A DNA stretch of 64,000 nt, from assembly GCA_015075635.1 (NCBI GenBank), contig JABTUA010000002.1, positions 1,426,001-1,490,000 of the forward strand, given 5' to 3'. The notes under the pieces were generated by a model. That model was not told where the DNA came from, did no database searches, and saw only the letters and a list, made by a program, of their open reading frames with translations. Shown here piece by piece: positions 20,615-28,726 of this stretch. Each line of letters opens with the position of its first letter. Within the stretch, counting starts at the first letter, position 1. Source of the DNA: Polyangiaceae bacterium (GTDB lineage: Bacteria > Myxococcota_A > Polyangia > Polyangiales > Polyangiaceae). The translations under genes and the position numbers were made by a program.

Positions 20615-21451
20615 GTGAAGACGAAGCAGGTCGGGTTGATCGGCGCCGGGAACATGGCCGGGGCGCTCGTGCGCGGCCTGCTCGCCTCGGGCACGCTGAC
20701 CAAGGAGCAGCTGCGCGTCAGCGACGTGCGCAAGGAGCGGCTGGAGGAGCTGGCCAAGGCCCACGGCATCGTCACCACCCTGGACAACCGCGAGCTCGTG
20801 GCGTGGGCCAACCTGATCGTGCTCTCGGTGAAGCCGCAGGTGATGGATCGCGTGCTCGACGACGTGGGCGCCAGCATCCGACCCGACACGCTGGTGGTGT
20901 CCATCGCCGCCGGCGTGCCCATCAAGTCCATCGAGTCGCGGCTGCACACCGGGGTGCGCGTGGTGCGCGCCATGCCGAACACCGCGTCCATCGTGCTGGC
21001 CGGCGCGACCGGCATCGCGCCGGGCATCCACGCCACGGAGGAGGACGTGACGGTGGCCAAGACCTTGTTCGACGCGACCGGTCGCAGCGTGGTGCTCGAC
21101 GAGTCGCTGATCGACGCGGTCACCGGCCTCTCCGGCAGCGGCCCGGCCTACGTCATGCTGATGATCGAGGCGCTGGCCGACGGCGGGGTGAAGGTCGGCC
21201 TGCACCGCGACACCGCGATGCTCCTGGCGGCGCAGACCGTGTACGGCTCCGCCAAGCTCTTGCTCGAGACCGGCGAGCACCCGGGGAGGCTCAAGGACAT
21301 GGTCACGAGCCCCGGCGGCACCGCCATCGCCGGCCTGCACACGCTGGAGGCCGGCGGCCTCCGCCGCACGCTGATGGACGCGGTCGAGAACGCCACCCAG
21401 AGGGCCACCCAGCTCGGCGAGCAGATGGCGAAGAAGCTCGAGCGGGAGTGA
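20615..21451 (+). CDS. proC: Pyrroline-5-carboxylate reductase
   Basis: A 278-residue ProC, catalysing NAD(P)H-dependent reduction of 1-pyrroline-5-carboxylate to proline. The Rossmann motif VGLIGAGNMAGALVRG is at the N-terminus, followed by VRAMPNTAS and the family signature near SGSGPAYVMLMIEALADGG. Length fits the family (about 270). An upstream TTG in frame (20579) would add 12 residues before the first strand; the GTG at 20615 is preferred. The stop overlaps the start of the next gene by one base (TGATG), implying translational coupling. Confidence 0.94.
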   Translation: MKTKQVGLIGAGNMAGALVRGLLASGTLTKEQLRVSDVRKERLEELAKAHGIVTTLDNRELVAWANLIVLSVKPQVMDRVLDDVGASIRPDTLVVSIAAGVPIKSIESRLHTGVRVVRAMPNTASIVLAGATGIAPGIHATEEDVTVAKTLFDATGRSVVLDESLIDAVTGLSGSGPAYVMLMIEALADGGVKVGLHRDTAMLLAAQTVYGSAKLLLETGEHPGRLKDMVTSPGGTAIAGLHTLEAGGLRRTLMDAVENATQRATQLGEQMAKKLERE

Positions 21452-21876
21452 TGCAGCCGCCGCCTGGCCCGCCCTACTCGCCGCCCGGCGCACCACCCGG
21501 GGTGCCGCCGGGCGTACCGCCAGGAGGCCCGCCGCCCGGCGGACCCGCGGGTTTCGTGCCGCCCCCGGCGGGCAGCTTCGGAGCGCCCCTGGGGCCGCCG
21601 CCGAAACCGACGAACACCGACGCCGTCATCTCGCTGGTGCTGGCGGTGGCGACGATGTCCACCACCTGTTTTCCCATGGGCTTCGCCGCGCTCTACTTCG
21701 GTAACCGCGCCCGGCAGAAGGCCAAGGAAGAGAACGACACCGGCGTCAACGCCACGCTCTCGCTGGTCGGCATGATCATGGGCGGCATCTTCGGCGGCAT
21801 CTGGCTGCTGTTCTGGCTGCTGGAGGCGGGGCTCCTGATCTTCGGCGTGGGCATGGCCGTGTTCGCGCGGCCCTGA
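21451..21876 (+). CDS. Pro/Gly-rich small membrane protein (DUF4190-like)
   Basis: A 141-residue membrane protein. The first 55 residues are a Pro/Gly repeat (PPGVPPGVPPGGPPPGG) on the cytoplasmic side, followed by two hydrophobic segments: one near AVISLVLAVATMSTTCFPMG and one near LVGMIMGGIFGGIWLLFWLL. A conserved-looking NRARQKAKEEN loop lies between them. It resembles DUF4190-type proteins of unknown function. Coupled to proC by a one-base overlap. Confidence 0.72.
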   Translation: MQPPPGPPYSPPGAPPGVPPGVPPGGPPPGGPAGFVPPPAGSFGAPLGPPPKPTNTDAVISLVLAVATMSTTCFPMGFAALYFGNRARQKAKEENDTGVNATLSLVGMIMGGIFGGIWLLFWLLEAGLLIFGVGMAVFARP

Positions 21877-21927
21877 CTCCGAAATTTCGCGCTTCTCCCC
21901 GGGACCGGGGACAATTGCCCGACGCTC

Positions 21928-22740
21928 GTGCGAAAGGCGCCGGTCTTGGCAGTGCTCGCGGGGCTCGCGCTGTCGAGCTGGGCGCTCGGTCGCGCCCTCG
22001 GCCCGACTTCCCCGCCCGCCTGGCCCGACGCGCGCGCCTCGCTCAGCCAGGTCCCCGCAGCCATCCCGCCGGGGTTCGGCACGCGCCGCGTCTACCTGGA
22101 CGCGGGACATGGTGCGCCGGGCAACAGCGGCAACAAGAGCGCGTTCTGTCGCGACGAGCAGACGTTCACGCTGAGCCTGGCGGAGGAGCTCGGGGCGGCG
22201 CTGGCGCGCACCGGACACTTCGAGGTGAAGCTGAGCCGCGGGCGCGATCAGCTGGTGCCCTACGCCGATCGCGTCCGTGAGGCGGAGGCGTGGCCCGCCG
22301 ACGTGCTCTTGAGCCTGCACTCCGACGTGCGGGGCAAGCGCGAGCTCTGGCAGCCGGAGCCCGACACCAGCTGCTCCCGAAGCCGGACGGCGCCCGGGTT
22401 CTCGCTGCTCTGGTCGGATCACGGCGAAGCGAGCCTCGGCGCCCGCCGAGTGGCGCTCGCTCGCGCGCTGGCGCGCTCGATGGAGTCCGCTGGATTCCTC
22501 GCCTACGACGGCGCGGACTACGTGAACACCTACGCGCCGGATGCGCAGCAGCCCGGCGTGTTCGTGGATCGCCACCCGACGAGCGAGCGCGTCTTCGTGC
22601 TCTGGCGCCCGAGCCTGCCCTCGGTCATCGTCGAGACCCACAACGCGCTCGACGATCGCGAGGCCGCGCGTTGGGAAGAGCCCGAGACGCGCGCGGCGTT
22701 CGCGGCCAGCGTGGTCACGGCGCTCGCAGCGCTGCGCTGA
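21928..22740 (+). CDS. N-acetylmuramoyl-L-alanine amidase (Amidase_3)
   Basis: A 270-residue exported cell-wall hydrolase that would cleave the bond between N-acetylmuramate and L-alanine in peptidoglycan. After a signal anchor (VLAVLAGLALSSWALG) the zinc-site motifs appear in order: LDAGHG, Glu in FCRDEQTFTLSLAEEL, His in LLSLHSDV, and a C-terminal Glu in VIVETHNALD. The start is a GTG at 21928. It is followed after 42 bp by the cysteine-repeat lipoprotein, so the two may be co-transcribed. Confidence 0.88.
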   Translation: MRKAPVLAVLAGLALSSWALGRALGPTSPPAWPDARASLSQVPAAIPPGFGTRRVYLDAGHGAPGNSGNKSAFCRDEQTFTLSLAEELGAALARTGHFEVKLSRGRDQLVPYADRVREAEAWPADVLLSLHSDVRGKRELWQPEPDTSCSRSRTAPGFSLLWSDHGEASLGARRVALARALARSMESAGFLAYDGADYVNTYAPDAQQPGVFVDRHPTSERVFVLWRPSLPSVIVETHNALDDREAARWEEPETRAAFAASVVTALAALR

Positions 22741-22782
22741 CCCGCGATGACCTCCCGGGCAATTCGTGCGACACTCGGGAGC

Positions 22783-24420
22783 ATGCGGTGGGGTCGGGTC
22801 TTCGCTGTCGCGCTCTTTTTCGGGTCGAGCTTGGCGGTGCCGAGCTGCGTGGAGGTGACGACGCCCAAGGGCGCGGTCCCGGCCAACTGTCCCTCCGGGA
22901 CGACCAACTGCAACGGCCGCTGCGTGGACATCGGCACGGACGTGAAGCACTGCGGCGCCTGCGGCACGGCGTGCCCCGGCGGGCTCGTCTGCTCGGAAGG
23001 CGTGTGCGAGATCTCGTGCGCCAAGGGCACGACCGACTGCGGTGGAAGCTGCCTGAACCTCGACTGGACCAACCAGAGCTGCGGCGAGTGCGGCAACGCC
23101 TGCCCGCCCGGTGAGCTCTGCGCGGAGGGCGTCTGCGCCAAGACCTGCCCCGAGCCCTACACCAAGTGCGACGGCAAGTGCGTGGACCTCCAGACCGACG
23201 AGGGCAACTGCGGCGCCTGCCAAGCGGCCTGCGGAACCGGAGAAGAGTGCAAGGCGGGCGACTGCGCGCTCGCCTGCCCGTCGGGCTCCACGAAGTGCGG
23301 CGGTTCGTGCGTGAAGCTCCAGGCCGACGCCCAGCACTGCGGCGCCTGCAACAAGGCGTGCAAGGCCCCGGCGGTCTGCGCGAAGGGAAGCTGCGTCGGC
23401 GCTTGCCCCTCGGATCTCTTGCCGTGCGACGGCGCCTGCATCGACCCGCGCGACAACCCGCAGCACTGCGGCGCCTGCGGCAACGTCTGCGCCGCGACGG
23501 AGGAGTGCAAGAGCGGGAGCTGCCAGTGCAAGACTCTGTGCGGCACAGCGTGCGTGGACCCTCAGAGCGATCCGAAGCACTGCGGCGGCTGCGGGAAGTC
23601 CTGCGCGGCCACGCAGACGTGCGAGTTCGGCAGCTGCAAGTGCAAGGCCGACGCGGTCAAGTGCGGCAGCAGCATTTGCCCCGATCTGAGCACGAACGCC
23701 GATCACTGCGGCAGCTGCGGCAACGAGTGCGCCTCGGGCGCCATCTGCAGCGACGGCAAGTGCGGGTGTCCCATCGGCTTGACCCAGTGTGGGAACACCT
23801 GCGTGAACCTCCTGACCAACAAGAGCCACTGCGGCGCCTGCGGGGCGGCCTGCCCGGGCTCCTACTACTACGGGAACCCCCTCGTGTGCAGCGGCGGGCA
23901 GTGCGTGTGCCCGACGGGGCAGACCCAGTGCGACACCGGATGCGTGTACCTGGAGTCGGACGCGAGCCACTGCGGCGCCTGCGGCCAGGCCTGCACCGGC
24001 GGCAAGATCTGTGACGGCGGCAAGTGCGTCTGCAAGGCCGGCTTCACGGAGTGCTCGACGGGCTGCAAGAACCTCCAGACCGACGCCAAGAGCTGCGGCG
24101 CCTGCGGCCAGAGCTGCGCGGCGAACGAGGTGTGCATCGCCGGCGCCTGCACCTGCGCCGCCGGGGCGCTCTCGTGCGGCGGAGCCTGCGTCAACCCGTA
24201 CAACGACACGTCCAACTGCGGCGCCTGCGGCGTGGTCTGCCCGGAGTACGCCCCCGACGCCGGCACCGGCTACTGCATGAGCGGGACGTGCTACTGCGGC
24301 GGCTTCGCTCAGCTCTGCGGCAACGCTTGCGTGAACGTCTCGTCGAACGCCGCGCACTGCGGCAAGTGCGACAACGCCTGCCCGGCGGGCCAGCTGTGCT
24401 CGGGCGGGAAGTGCGGCTGA
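22783..24420 (+). CDS. Cysteine-rich lipoprotein with 12 CG-CG repeats (MXAN_6577-like)
   Basis: A 545-residue secreted lipoprotein. The signal peptide MRWGRVFAVALFFGSSLAVP precedes the lipid Cys. The mature protein consists of 12 tandem units of about 40-48 residues, each holding a motif such as HCGACGTAC, with about 6 Cys per unit and conserved Gly turns. Each unit should fold as a small disulfide-bonded domain, producing a long stiff rod. The design matches the family called MXAN_6577-like cysteine-rich protein in myxobacteria, of unknown function. The frame opens at 22747; the ATG at 22783 gives the best signal peptide. Base repeats follow the amino-acid repeats. Confidence 0.82.
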   Translation: MRWGRVFAVALFFGSSLAVPSCVEVTTPKGAVPANCPSGTTNCNGRCVDIGTDVKHCGACGTACPGGLVCSEGVCEISCAKGTTDCGGSCLNLDWTNQSCGECGNACPPGELCAEGVCAKTCPEPYTKCDGKCVDLQTDEGNCGACQAACGTGEECKAGDCALACPSGSTKCGGSCVKLQADAQHCGACNKACKAPAVCAKGSCVGACPSDLLPCDGACIDPRDNPQHCGACGNVCAATEECKSGSCQCKTLCGTACVDPQSDPKHCGGCGKSCAATQTCEFGSCKCKADAVKCGSSICPDLSTNADHCGSCGNECASGAICSDGKCGCPIGLTQCGNTCVNLLTNKSHCGACGAACPGSYYYGNPLVCSGGQCVCPTGQTQCDTGCVYLESDASHCGACGQACTGGKICDGGKCVCKAGFTECSTGCKNLQTDAKSCGACGQSCAANEVCIAGACTCAAGALSCGGACVNPYNDTSNCGACGVVCPEYAPDAGTGYCMSGTCYCGGFAQLCGNACVNVSSNAAHCGKCDNACPAGQLCSGGKCG

Positions 24421-24451
24421 CGGCGCCTCCTGGTGGGCACGACGGGCGGAC

Positions 24452-24808
24452 GTGACGTATCGACAAGCCCTCGTGTGCGCGTACTGCGGCGGCAGCGAGA
24501 GCACGCTGTGCTCGCGCTGTGGTTGCCGGCTCTGCGAGTCTCATCGCTCCACCAGAGAGGACGGGTGGTGTTGGGCTTGCGGCAAAGAGCTCGAGGACGA
24601 GCTCGACCTGGTGCAGTTCCGAGCGCTCATCAACACGCCGATGGAGAACCAGCCCGACGGCGGTGAGGCGCCGATGGAGTCGTGGATGACCCTGGCGCGA
24701 TGGGTGGCGCGCTTTCGGCAGAAGCGCATGCGCCGGCGGATCGAGGGGCGCAGCCGCGACGAGATCGACGCTTGGCGCCGGCAGGCGGGGATCGTCACGC
24801 GCTGGTGA
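24452..24808 (+). CDS. Zinc-ribbon-like small protein
   Basis: A 118-residue cytoplasmic protein. The first 50 residues hold CAYCGG, CSRCGCRLCESH and CWACG pairs, spaced for two or more zinc sites, resembling a B-box or treble-clef module. The C-terminal half is basic and helical (ARFRQKRMRRRIEGRSRDEI), suggesting nucleic-acid or protein contact. The GTG at 24452 is the first start in the frame. Function unknown. Confidence 0.7.
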   Translation: MTYRQALVCAYCGGSESTLCSRCGCRLCESHRSTREDGWCWACGKELEDELDLVQFRALINTPMENQPDGGEAPMESWMTLARWVARFRQKRMRRRIEGRSRDEIDAWRRQAGIVTRW

Positions 24809-24854
24809 GACCAGCGCGGATGGGCCTCGGACCGCGCGGAGCGTCCAGGCGTCC

Positions 24855-25247
24855 TCAGTCCGCCAGCCAGTCCTCCACTCTGAGGCCGGGGACGCGCTTG
24901 AATTCCCGCGTGTTGTGGGTCGCGAGCGCTCGTCCGAGCGAGAGCGCGTGGGCCGCGATGAGGGTGTCGAGGGGTCCGATGGGTGTGCCACGCTTCTCGA
25001 GCAGGGCCCGGAGCTCTCCGTACCGCTCCGTAGCCTCTTCGTCGAAGGGTGATACCGCCACCTTGGATCGGAGCACGCGCAGGTTGGACTGAGCCCGCTT
25101 GGGCTGCGCGCTCTTGGCCACCCCGAAGCGAAGCTCTGCGAGCGTGATGGCGCTCATGCGGAGCTCCGAGGGCGAGTGGCGCTCGAGGTGCGGCTGGATG
25201 CGCTCGTCGCGGTTCAGGATGGCGATGCAGACGTCGGTGTCGAGCAG
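24855..25247 (-). CDS. vapC: VapC-type PIN toxin without a canonical start codon
   Basis: About 130 residues with a complete VapC sequence: LLDTDVCIAILN at the N-terminus (active-site Asp), SAITLAELRFGV (Glu), and GPLDTLIAAHALSL with THNTREF (Asp/Asn). Toxins of this type cleave tRNA. The frame runs from a TGA about 60 bp upstream without ATG, GTG or TTG before the catalytic Asp; the only near-cognate is CTG at 25247, 4 bp past the antitoxin stop. The ATG at 25157 would drop the first active-site Asp. Either a CTG or re-initiated start is used, or the toxin is silenced. The antitoxin gene precedes it. Confidence 0.72.
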   Translation of the reverse strand: MLDTDVCIAILNRDERIQPHLERHSPSELRMSAITLAELRFGVAKSAQPKRAQSNLRVLRSKVAVSPFDEEATERYGELRALLEKRGTPIGPLDTLIAAHALSLGRALATHNTREFKRVPGLRVEDWLAD

Positions 25248-25251
25248 GAGT

Positions 25252-25491
25252 TCACAAAGGGCGGCGCTTCTCGTGGCTCCGCGTCGGGTGGCGCCTCACC
25301 GGGTGCTTCAGCGGCTTCAGCCGGTCCCAGAAGTCGGCCCAACCGGCCGGCTCTTCGATGGGGGTGAGCACCAGCGTCTTGCCGCGGCGTCGGACCAGAA
25401 CCTCGCCGCTCTCGAGGCGCATCTGCTTCGGCAGGCGCACGGCCTGGCTGCCGCCCGACCAGAAGACCTTCGCGTGGGCTTCGTTCGACAT
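25252..25491 (-). CDS. vapB: VapB-type AbrB/MazE-fold antitoxin
   Basis: A 79-residue protein with a swapped-hairpin DNA-binding fold: AKVFWSGGSQAVRLPKQMRL matches the SpoVT/AbrB core of VapB antitoxins. The C-terminal half is basic, with a Trp-containing toxin-binding segment (EPAGWADFWDRLKPLK). The TGA ends at 25252, just upstream of the toxin's near-cognate start. ATG 25491 was chosen because it immediately precedes the fold. A longer frame runs upstream but is antisense noise in the esterase gene. Confidence 0.85.
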   Translation of the reverse strand: MSNEAHAKVFWSGGSQAVRLPKQMRLESGEVLVRRRGKTLVLTPIEEPAGWADFWDRLKPLKHPVRRHPTRSHEKRRPL

Positions 25492-25556
25492 CCATACATT
25501 CCGCATGTCTGGCTTCGGCAGAGGTGCACGCCGGCTCGGCGCCGGCTGCTCGAACT

Positions 25557-28433
25557 TCACTCCACCCAGTCGATCTCGCTGGGCGCCATGGTGCGGTAGC
25601 GCTTGTCCACCTCGTCCATCAGCTCCAGGAACCAGCTCTCGATCTTGGGCCCGGCGTCGCGCACGCTGTCCGTGTAGAAGGTGCCGCGGATGCACTCCGC
25701 CTCGTCCTTGCCGGGCCGGCAGCGCCCGTCCACGTAGACCATGATGGCCTTCGGCAGGCGCGTGGCCGTCGAGTCGCCGGGGAAGTTCATCCAGTTCGTC
25801 AGGAAGATGATCGCCGCCTTCAGGTCTTCCGGCGTCTGGCCGTAGCCGTGGAGCAGGTAGATGACCGGGAAGCGCTTGGTCTGGAGATCCTCGTGGGCGT
25901 AACCCGGCGGCAGGTTGACGCTGACGGGCCCTTTGCGCCCCCGCGAGTCGGTGAACTCCCAGTCGCAGCCGCCGTTGACCTCGCAGGCGGTGGCGTCCGG
26001 CGCGGGAGCGACGTTGCTGTCCTCGTGGTGCTTGCGGGGCGCGTCCGGCCAGCGGCTGCCGATGAAGTACAGCGCCGACTGCAAGCGGCGGGCGATCTCG
26101 TCCACGGTGCCCACGTGCTGGCCCGAGCCGAGATCGATGTCCTTCTGCGCCGGATCGATCTTGCCGTAGCGCAGCATCACGCCGCCGGGGATCGAGCTCC
26201 AGTCCAGGTCGCTGCCGGTGAAGATCTTCGGATCCTTGGGGTTCTGACCCGGGATGTTGTGCGTCTCGGTGTAGTAGTGGGTGATTCGGTTGCGCGAGAA
26301 CCACGCCCCGGAGAGCGCCTGCGCGTCCACCGCGAAGTTGAACAGGTCGCGCGTGCCGCCGTCGGTCCATAGATCCAGGCGCGCGAGCGCCGCGTCGTCG
26401 AGAGGCTTCGGCTGCGTCCCCATCGGGTGCTGCTCGATGACGGTGCGGGAGTCGCGCTCCAGGAAGGTGCGGTAGCCCGGCGCGTAGTCGAGCTTGCCGT
26501 TGCCTTCCCCGAAGTCGTAGGGGCTGCTCTTGGTGTTCGGCACGCCGTCGAGGCCGTCGTCCTTGAACGGCTCGCCTTCGTCCCAGCGGTAGTTGCCCTC
26601 GAGGCCGCTCGGGTTGTACTGCGGGTGCCAGTCGTCGCCGGCCGGGTCCTCGTTCACCCCGGCCTGGTAGCCCGGCTCCTGCTCGCTCGGCAGGCCGTCC
26701 TTGCCGAAGTCGTCGAAGGGCTCGTGGCCCGCGCGGATCAGCGGCTCGTCCAGATCGCGCTTGCCGTCACCGTTGTAGTCCACGGCCAGGGCCAGCTCGA
26801 GGGGCTTGTCGTTTCCGGTGGGCTTCCAGGTGTTGGCCCAGGGCGACAGCGTCGAGTCCTGCGGCGAGCCGTCGCACACGGTGATGACCGGGAAGGTGCC
26901 CTTCGGGTTGAACTCGTCGTCGTAGTAGTTCTGGAGCGTGGTGGTGTACTTGCAGCGCTCCTTCGGACAGTTCTGGTCGAGCTCCTGCTGCTTCTCCTTG
27001 TCCGGGCCGTCGAGGGGATCGACCCAGACCGCGCACTCCCTCCCCGGGTGATCGCCGACGACGGTCTTGTCCATGGGCGAGATCCCGGCGGGCAGGTTCT
27101 CGCCGCCCTGCTCTGCGTTGTAGCCGTTCGGGTTGCCGAACATCAGCGCCAGGTCGCGGAAGATCTGCACGTACTCGGCGCGCGGGAAGCTGCCACCGTT
27201 GCCGATCTTCGGGTACTCGTACCACCACTGGTTGAAGGTGCTCGGGTGCTCGTAGGGCAGCGTGGGCGTGGGCATGGGCCCGAGCGCGGTCGGCGGAGTG
27301 GTGCCGTCGTTCGGCAGCCAGCCGCCCAGGTGATTCCGATAGATGTGCCCGAGCATCCAGGTCCAGTCCACCGGGCCGCCGAGCGGCGCGAGCACGTCGA
27401 ACTTGTCGTGGTTGCGCAGGCCGAACATGGCGGTGCCGCCGCCGCCCATGGAGATGCCGATCAAGGCGCGGTGGGTGAGCTTGCGCGTGCGCTTCTTCTC
27501 GCCACCGTCGCTCTGCACGACGGCCTGATAGGTGCCGAGCCAGGGCGCCAGGAACTCTAGGCTGTAGCCGGCGTCGGTGCGCACGATGCGCGGGTTGGCG
27601 ATGGGGATCGCCCGGGGCTTCTGCGCCCGCGGGCCGGTGTAGCTCACCGTGACGTGGCGCAGCTGCGCCGCGTCCGGCATCACCGCGGGGTTCATCGGGA
27701 CGGCGAAGGGGATCTCGCGCTGCAAGCGCTTGTCGCCGGGGCCGAAGCTGACCGCTGGTCCGAGCGCGGTGTACCCCGCAGGAACCTGGTCCTTGCCGCA
27801 GCCGATGGTCACGTCGAAGGGCTCGACGCCCCACAAGTAGCTGCCGCTGTTCGGCTTGGTGCCGCCCACCTGAAGCCCGATGCTGGCGCCGGCGAGTCCG
27901 CCGCTGCCCTTCACCGTCTTGCCGTCGTCGAGCTTGCCCGCGCCGCTGCCGCTGCACGCCGGGATGTCCGCCGTCATCACCTCGACCGGCAGCTCCGTGG
28001 TCGCGTCGGTGCCGTCCCCCTTGGGGAATCTCGCCGTGAGCGTCGCCGTCCCCACGCCCTTGCCGGTCACCTTGACGCGCACCTTCGCCTTGGTCAGGTA
28101 GAGCTCCTCCGCAGGCGGTGCCGCGACGATGCTCGCGTCGCTGCTCTCGAACGTGAGCTTGGTGGGCAGACACACGTCGGGATTCACGATCACGTCGAGC
28201 TCGCGGGTCTGACCCGGCGCGAGCACGCTGGTCGGCGGCTGGAACTGGATCTTCACGAAGCCGGGGTTGGGCGGCCACTCGCAGATCTCCCCGGGCTCGG
28301 GCTTCGGATACTGCGGCTTGGTCGTACCCGTGCCGCCCTCCTCGCTGTCCGAGCAGCTGGCGACGAGCACTGCGGCGGACGCCGCCAAGACGGGAAACGA
28401 AACCGCGAGCGAACGAGCGACGAAGCGACGCAA
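25557..28433 (-). CDS. Very large esterase-like lipoprotein with catalytic halves in reversed order
   Basis: A 958-residue exported lipoprotein (signal peptide, lipid Cys27). Residues 60-150 resemble a bacterial Ig-like domain. At 320-360 lies the nucleophile half of an esterase-D type alpha/beta hydrolase: ALIGISMGGGGT (Ser328). About 500 residues later, near 850-958, appears the half that normally comes first: RFPVIYLLHGYGQTPEDL (oxyanion HG), MVYVDGR, and a last helix ending at YRTMAPSEIDW, exactly where GxSMGG would usually follow. Between them are Asp-rich EF-hand-like loops (DYNGDGKRDLDEP). The order suggests a circularly permuted hydrolase with a large calcium-binding insertion. Substrate unknown. 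Confidence 0.75.
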   Translation of the reverse strand: MRRFVARSLAVSFPVLAASAAVLVASCSDSEEGGTGTTKPQYPKPEPGEICEWPPNPGFVKIQFQPPTSVLAPGQTRELDVIVNPDVCLPTKLTFESSDASIVAAPPAEELYLTKAKVRVKVTGKGVGTATLTARFPKGDGTDATTELPVEVMTADIPACSGSGAGKLDDGKTVKGSGGLAGASIGLQVGGTKPNSGSYLWGVEPFDVTIGCGKDQVPAGYTALGPAVSFGPGDKRLQREIPFAVPMNPAVMPDAAQLRHVTVSYTGPRAQKPRAIPIANPRIVRTDAGYSLEFLAPWLGTYQAVVQSDGGEKKRTRKLTHRALIGISMGGGGTAMFGLRNHDKFDVLAPLGGPVDWTWMLGHIYRNHLGGWLPNDGTTPPTALGPMPTPTLPYEHPSTFNQWWYEYPKIGNGGSFPRAEYVQIFRDLALMFGNPNGYNAEQGGENLPAGISPMDKTVVGDHPGRECAVWVDPLDGPDKEKQQELDQNCPKERCKYTTTLQNYYDDEFNPKGTFPVITVCDGSPQDSTLSPWANTWKPTGNDKPLELALAVDYNGDGKRDLDEPLIRAGHEPFDDFGKDGLPSEQEPGYQAGVNEDPAGDDWHPQYNPSGLEGNYRWDEGEPFKDDGLDGVPNTKSSPYDFGEGNGKLDYAPGYRTFLERDSRTVIEQHPMGTQPKPLDDAALARLDLWTDGGTRDLFNFAVDAQALSGAWFSRNRITHYYTETHNIPGQNPKDPKIFTGSDLDWSSIPGGVMLRYGKIDPAQKDIDLGSGQHVGTVDEIARRLQSALYFIGSRWPDAPRKHHEDSNVAPAPDATACEVNGGCDWEFTDSRGRKGPVSVNLPPGYAHEDLQTKRFPVIYLLHGYGQTPEDLKAAIIFLTNWMNFPGDSTATRLPKAIMVYVDGRCRPGKDEAECIRGTFYTDSVRDAGPKIESWFLELMDEVDKRYRTMAPSEIDWVE

Positions 28434-28559
28434 GGTAGGCCTCCGAAAGCCGAAGGTTAGCGGCCCTTTCGCGCTTTGTCGGAGAACTTACTCCGGCGCC
28501 GGGAAAAACCCGCTGAAACTCCCACCCAGGTCAGTCGAGCCCGCGCCGACAACAAGAAG

Positions 28560-28608
28560 CGTCCGCGTGAAGGGGCCGGGGGGGGGACAGCCTCGCTCCA
28601 CGCGGACG
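28560..28608 (-). terminator. Candidate intrinsic terminator
   Basis: A perfect 10-bp stem pairs CGTCCGCGTG (28560-28569) with CACGCGGACG (28599-28608) around a 29-base loop. It is about 120 bp beyond the stop of the leftward BNR lipoprotein, and on that strand the stem is followed by CTTCTTGTTGT, a T-rich tract for this genome. The rest of the roughly 290-bp gap between the two lipoprotein genes shows no coding sequence. Confidence 0.5.
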
Positions 28609-28726
28609 AGCATCAGGTAGCAGTCCGCGTCGGAAATTGCAAATACCGAGAAGCGCTCGGTTATGTCGGGTTGCGCCGCTGCGCGCGTCGTCTTTCAGGT
28701 TTGCAAGACGAGCGTGCGCAACTCCG

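Noticed and set aside
22900-24400. Regular repeats that could suggest a CRISPR or satellite array
   Set aside because: The periodicity follows codons of the cysteine-repeat protein and the units diverge at the base level.
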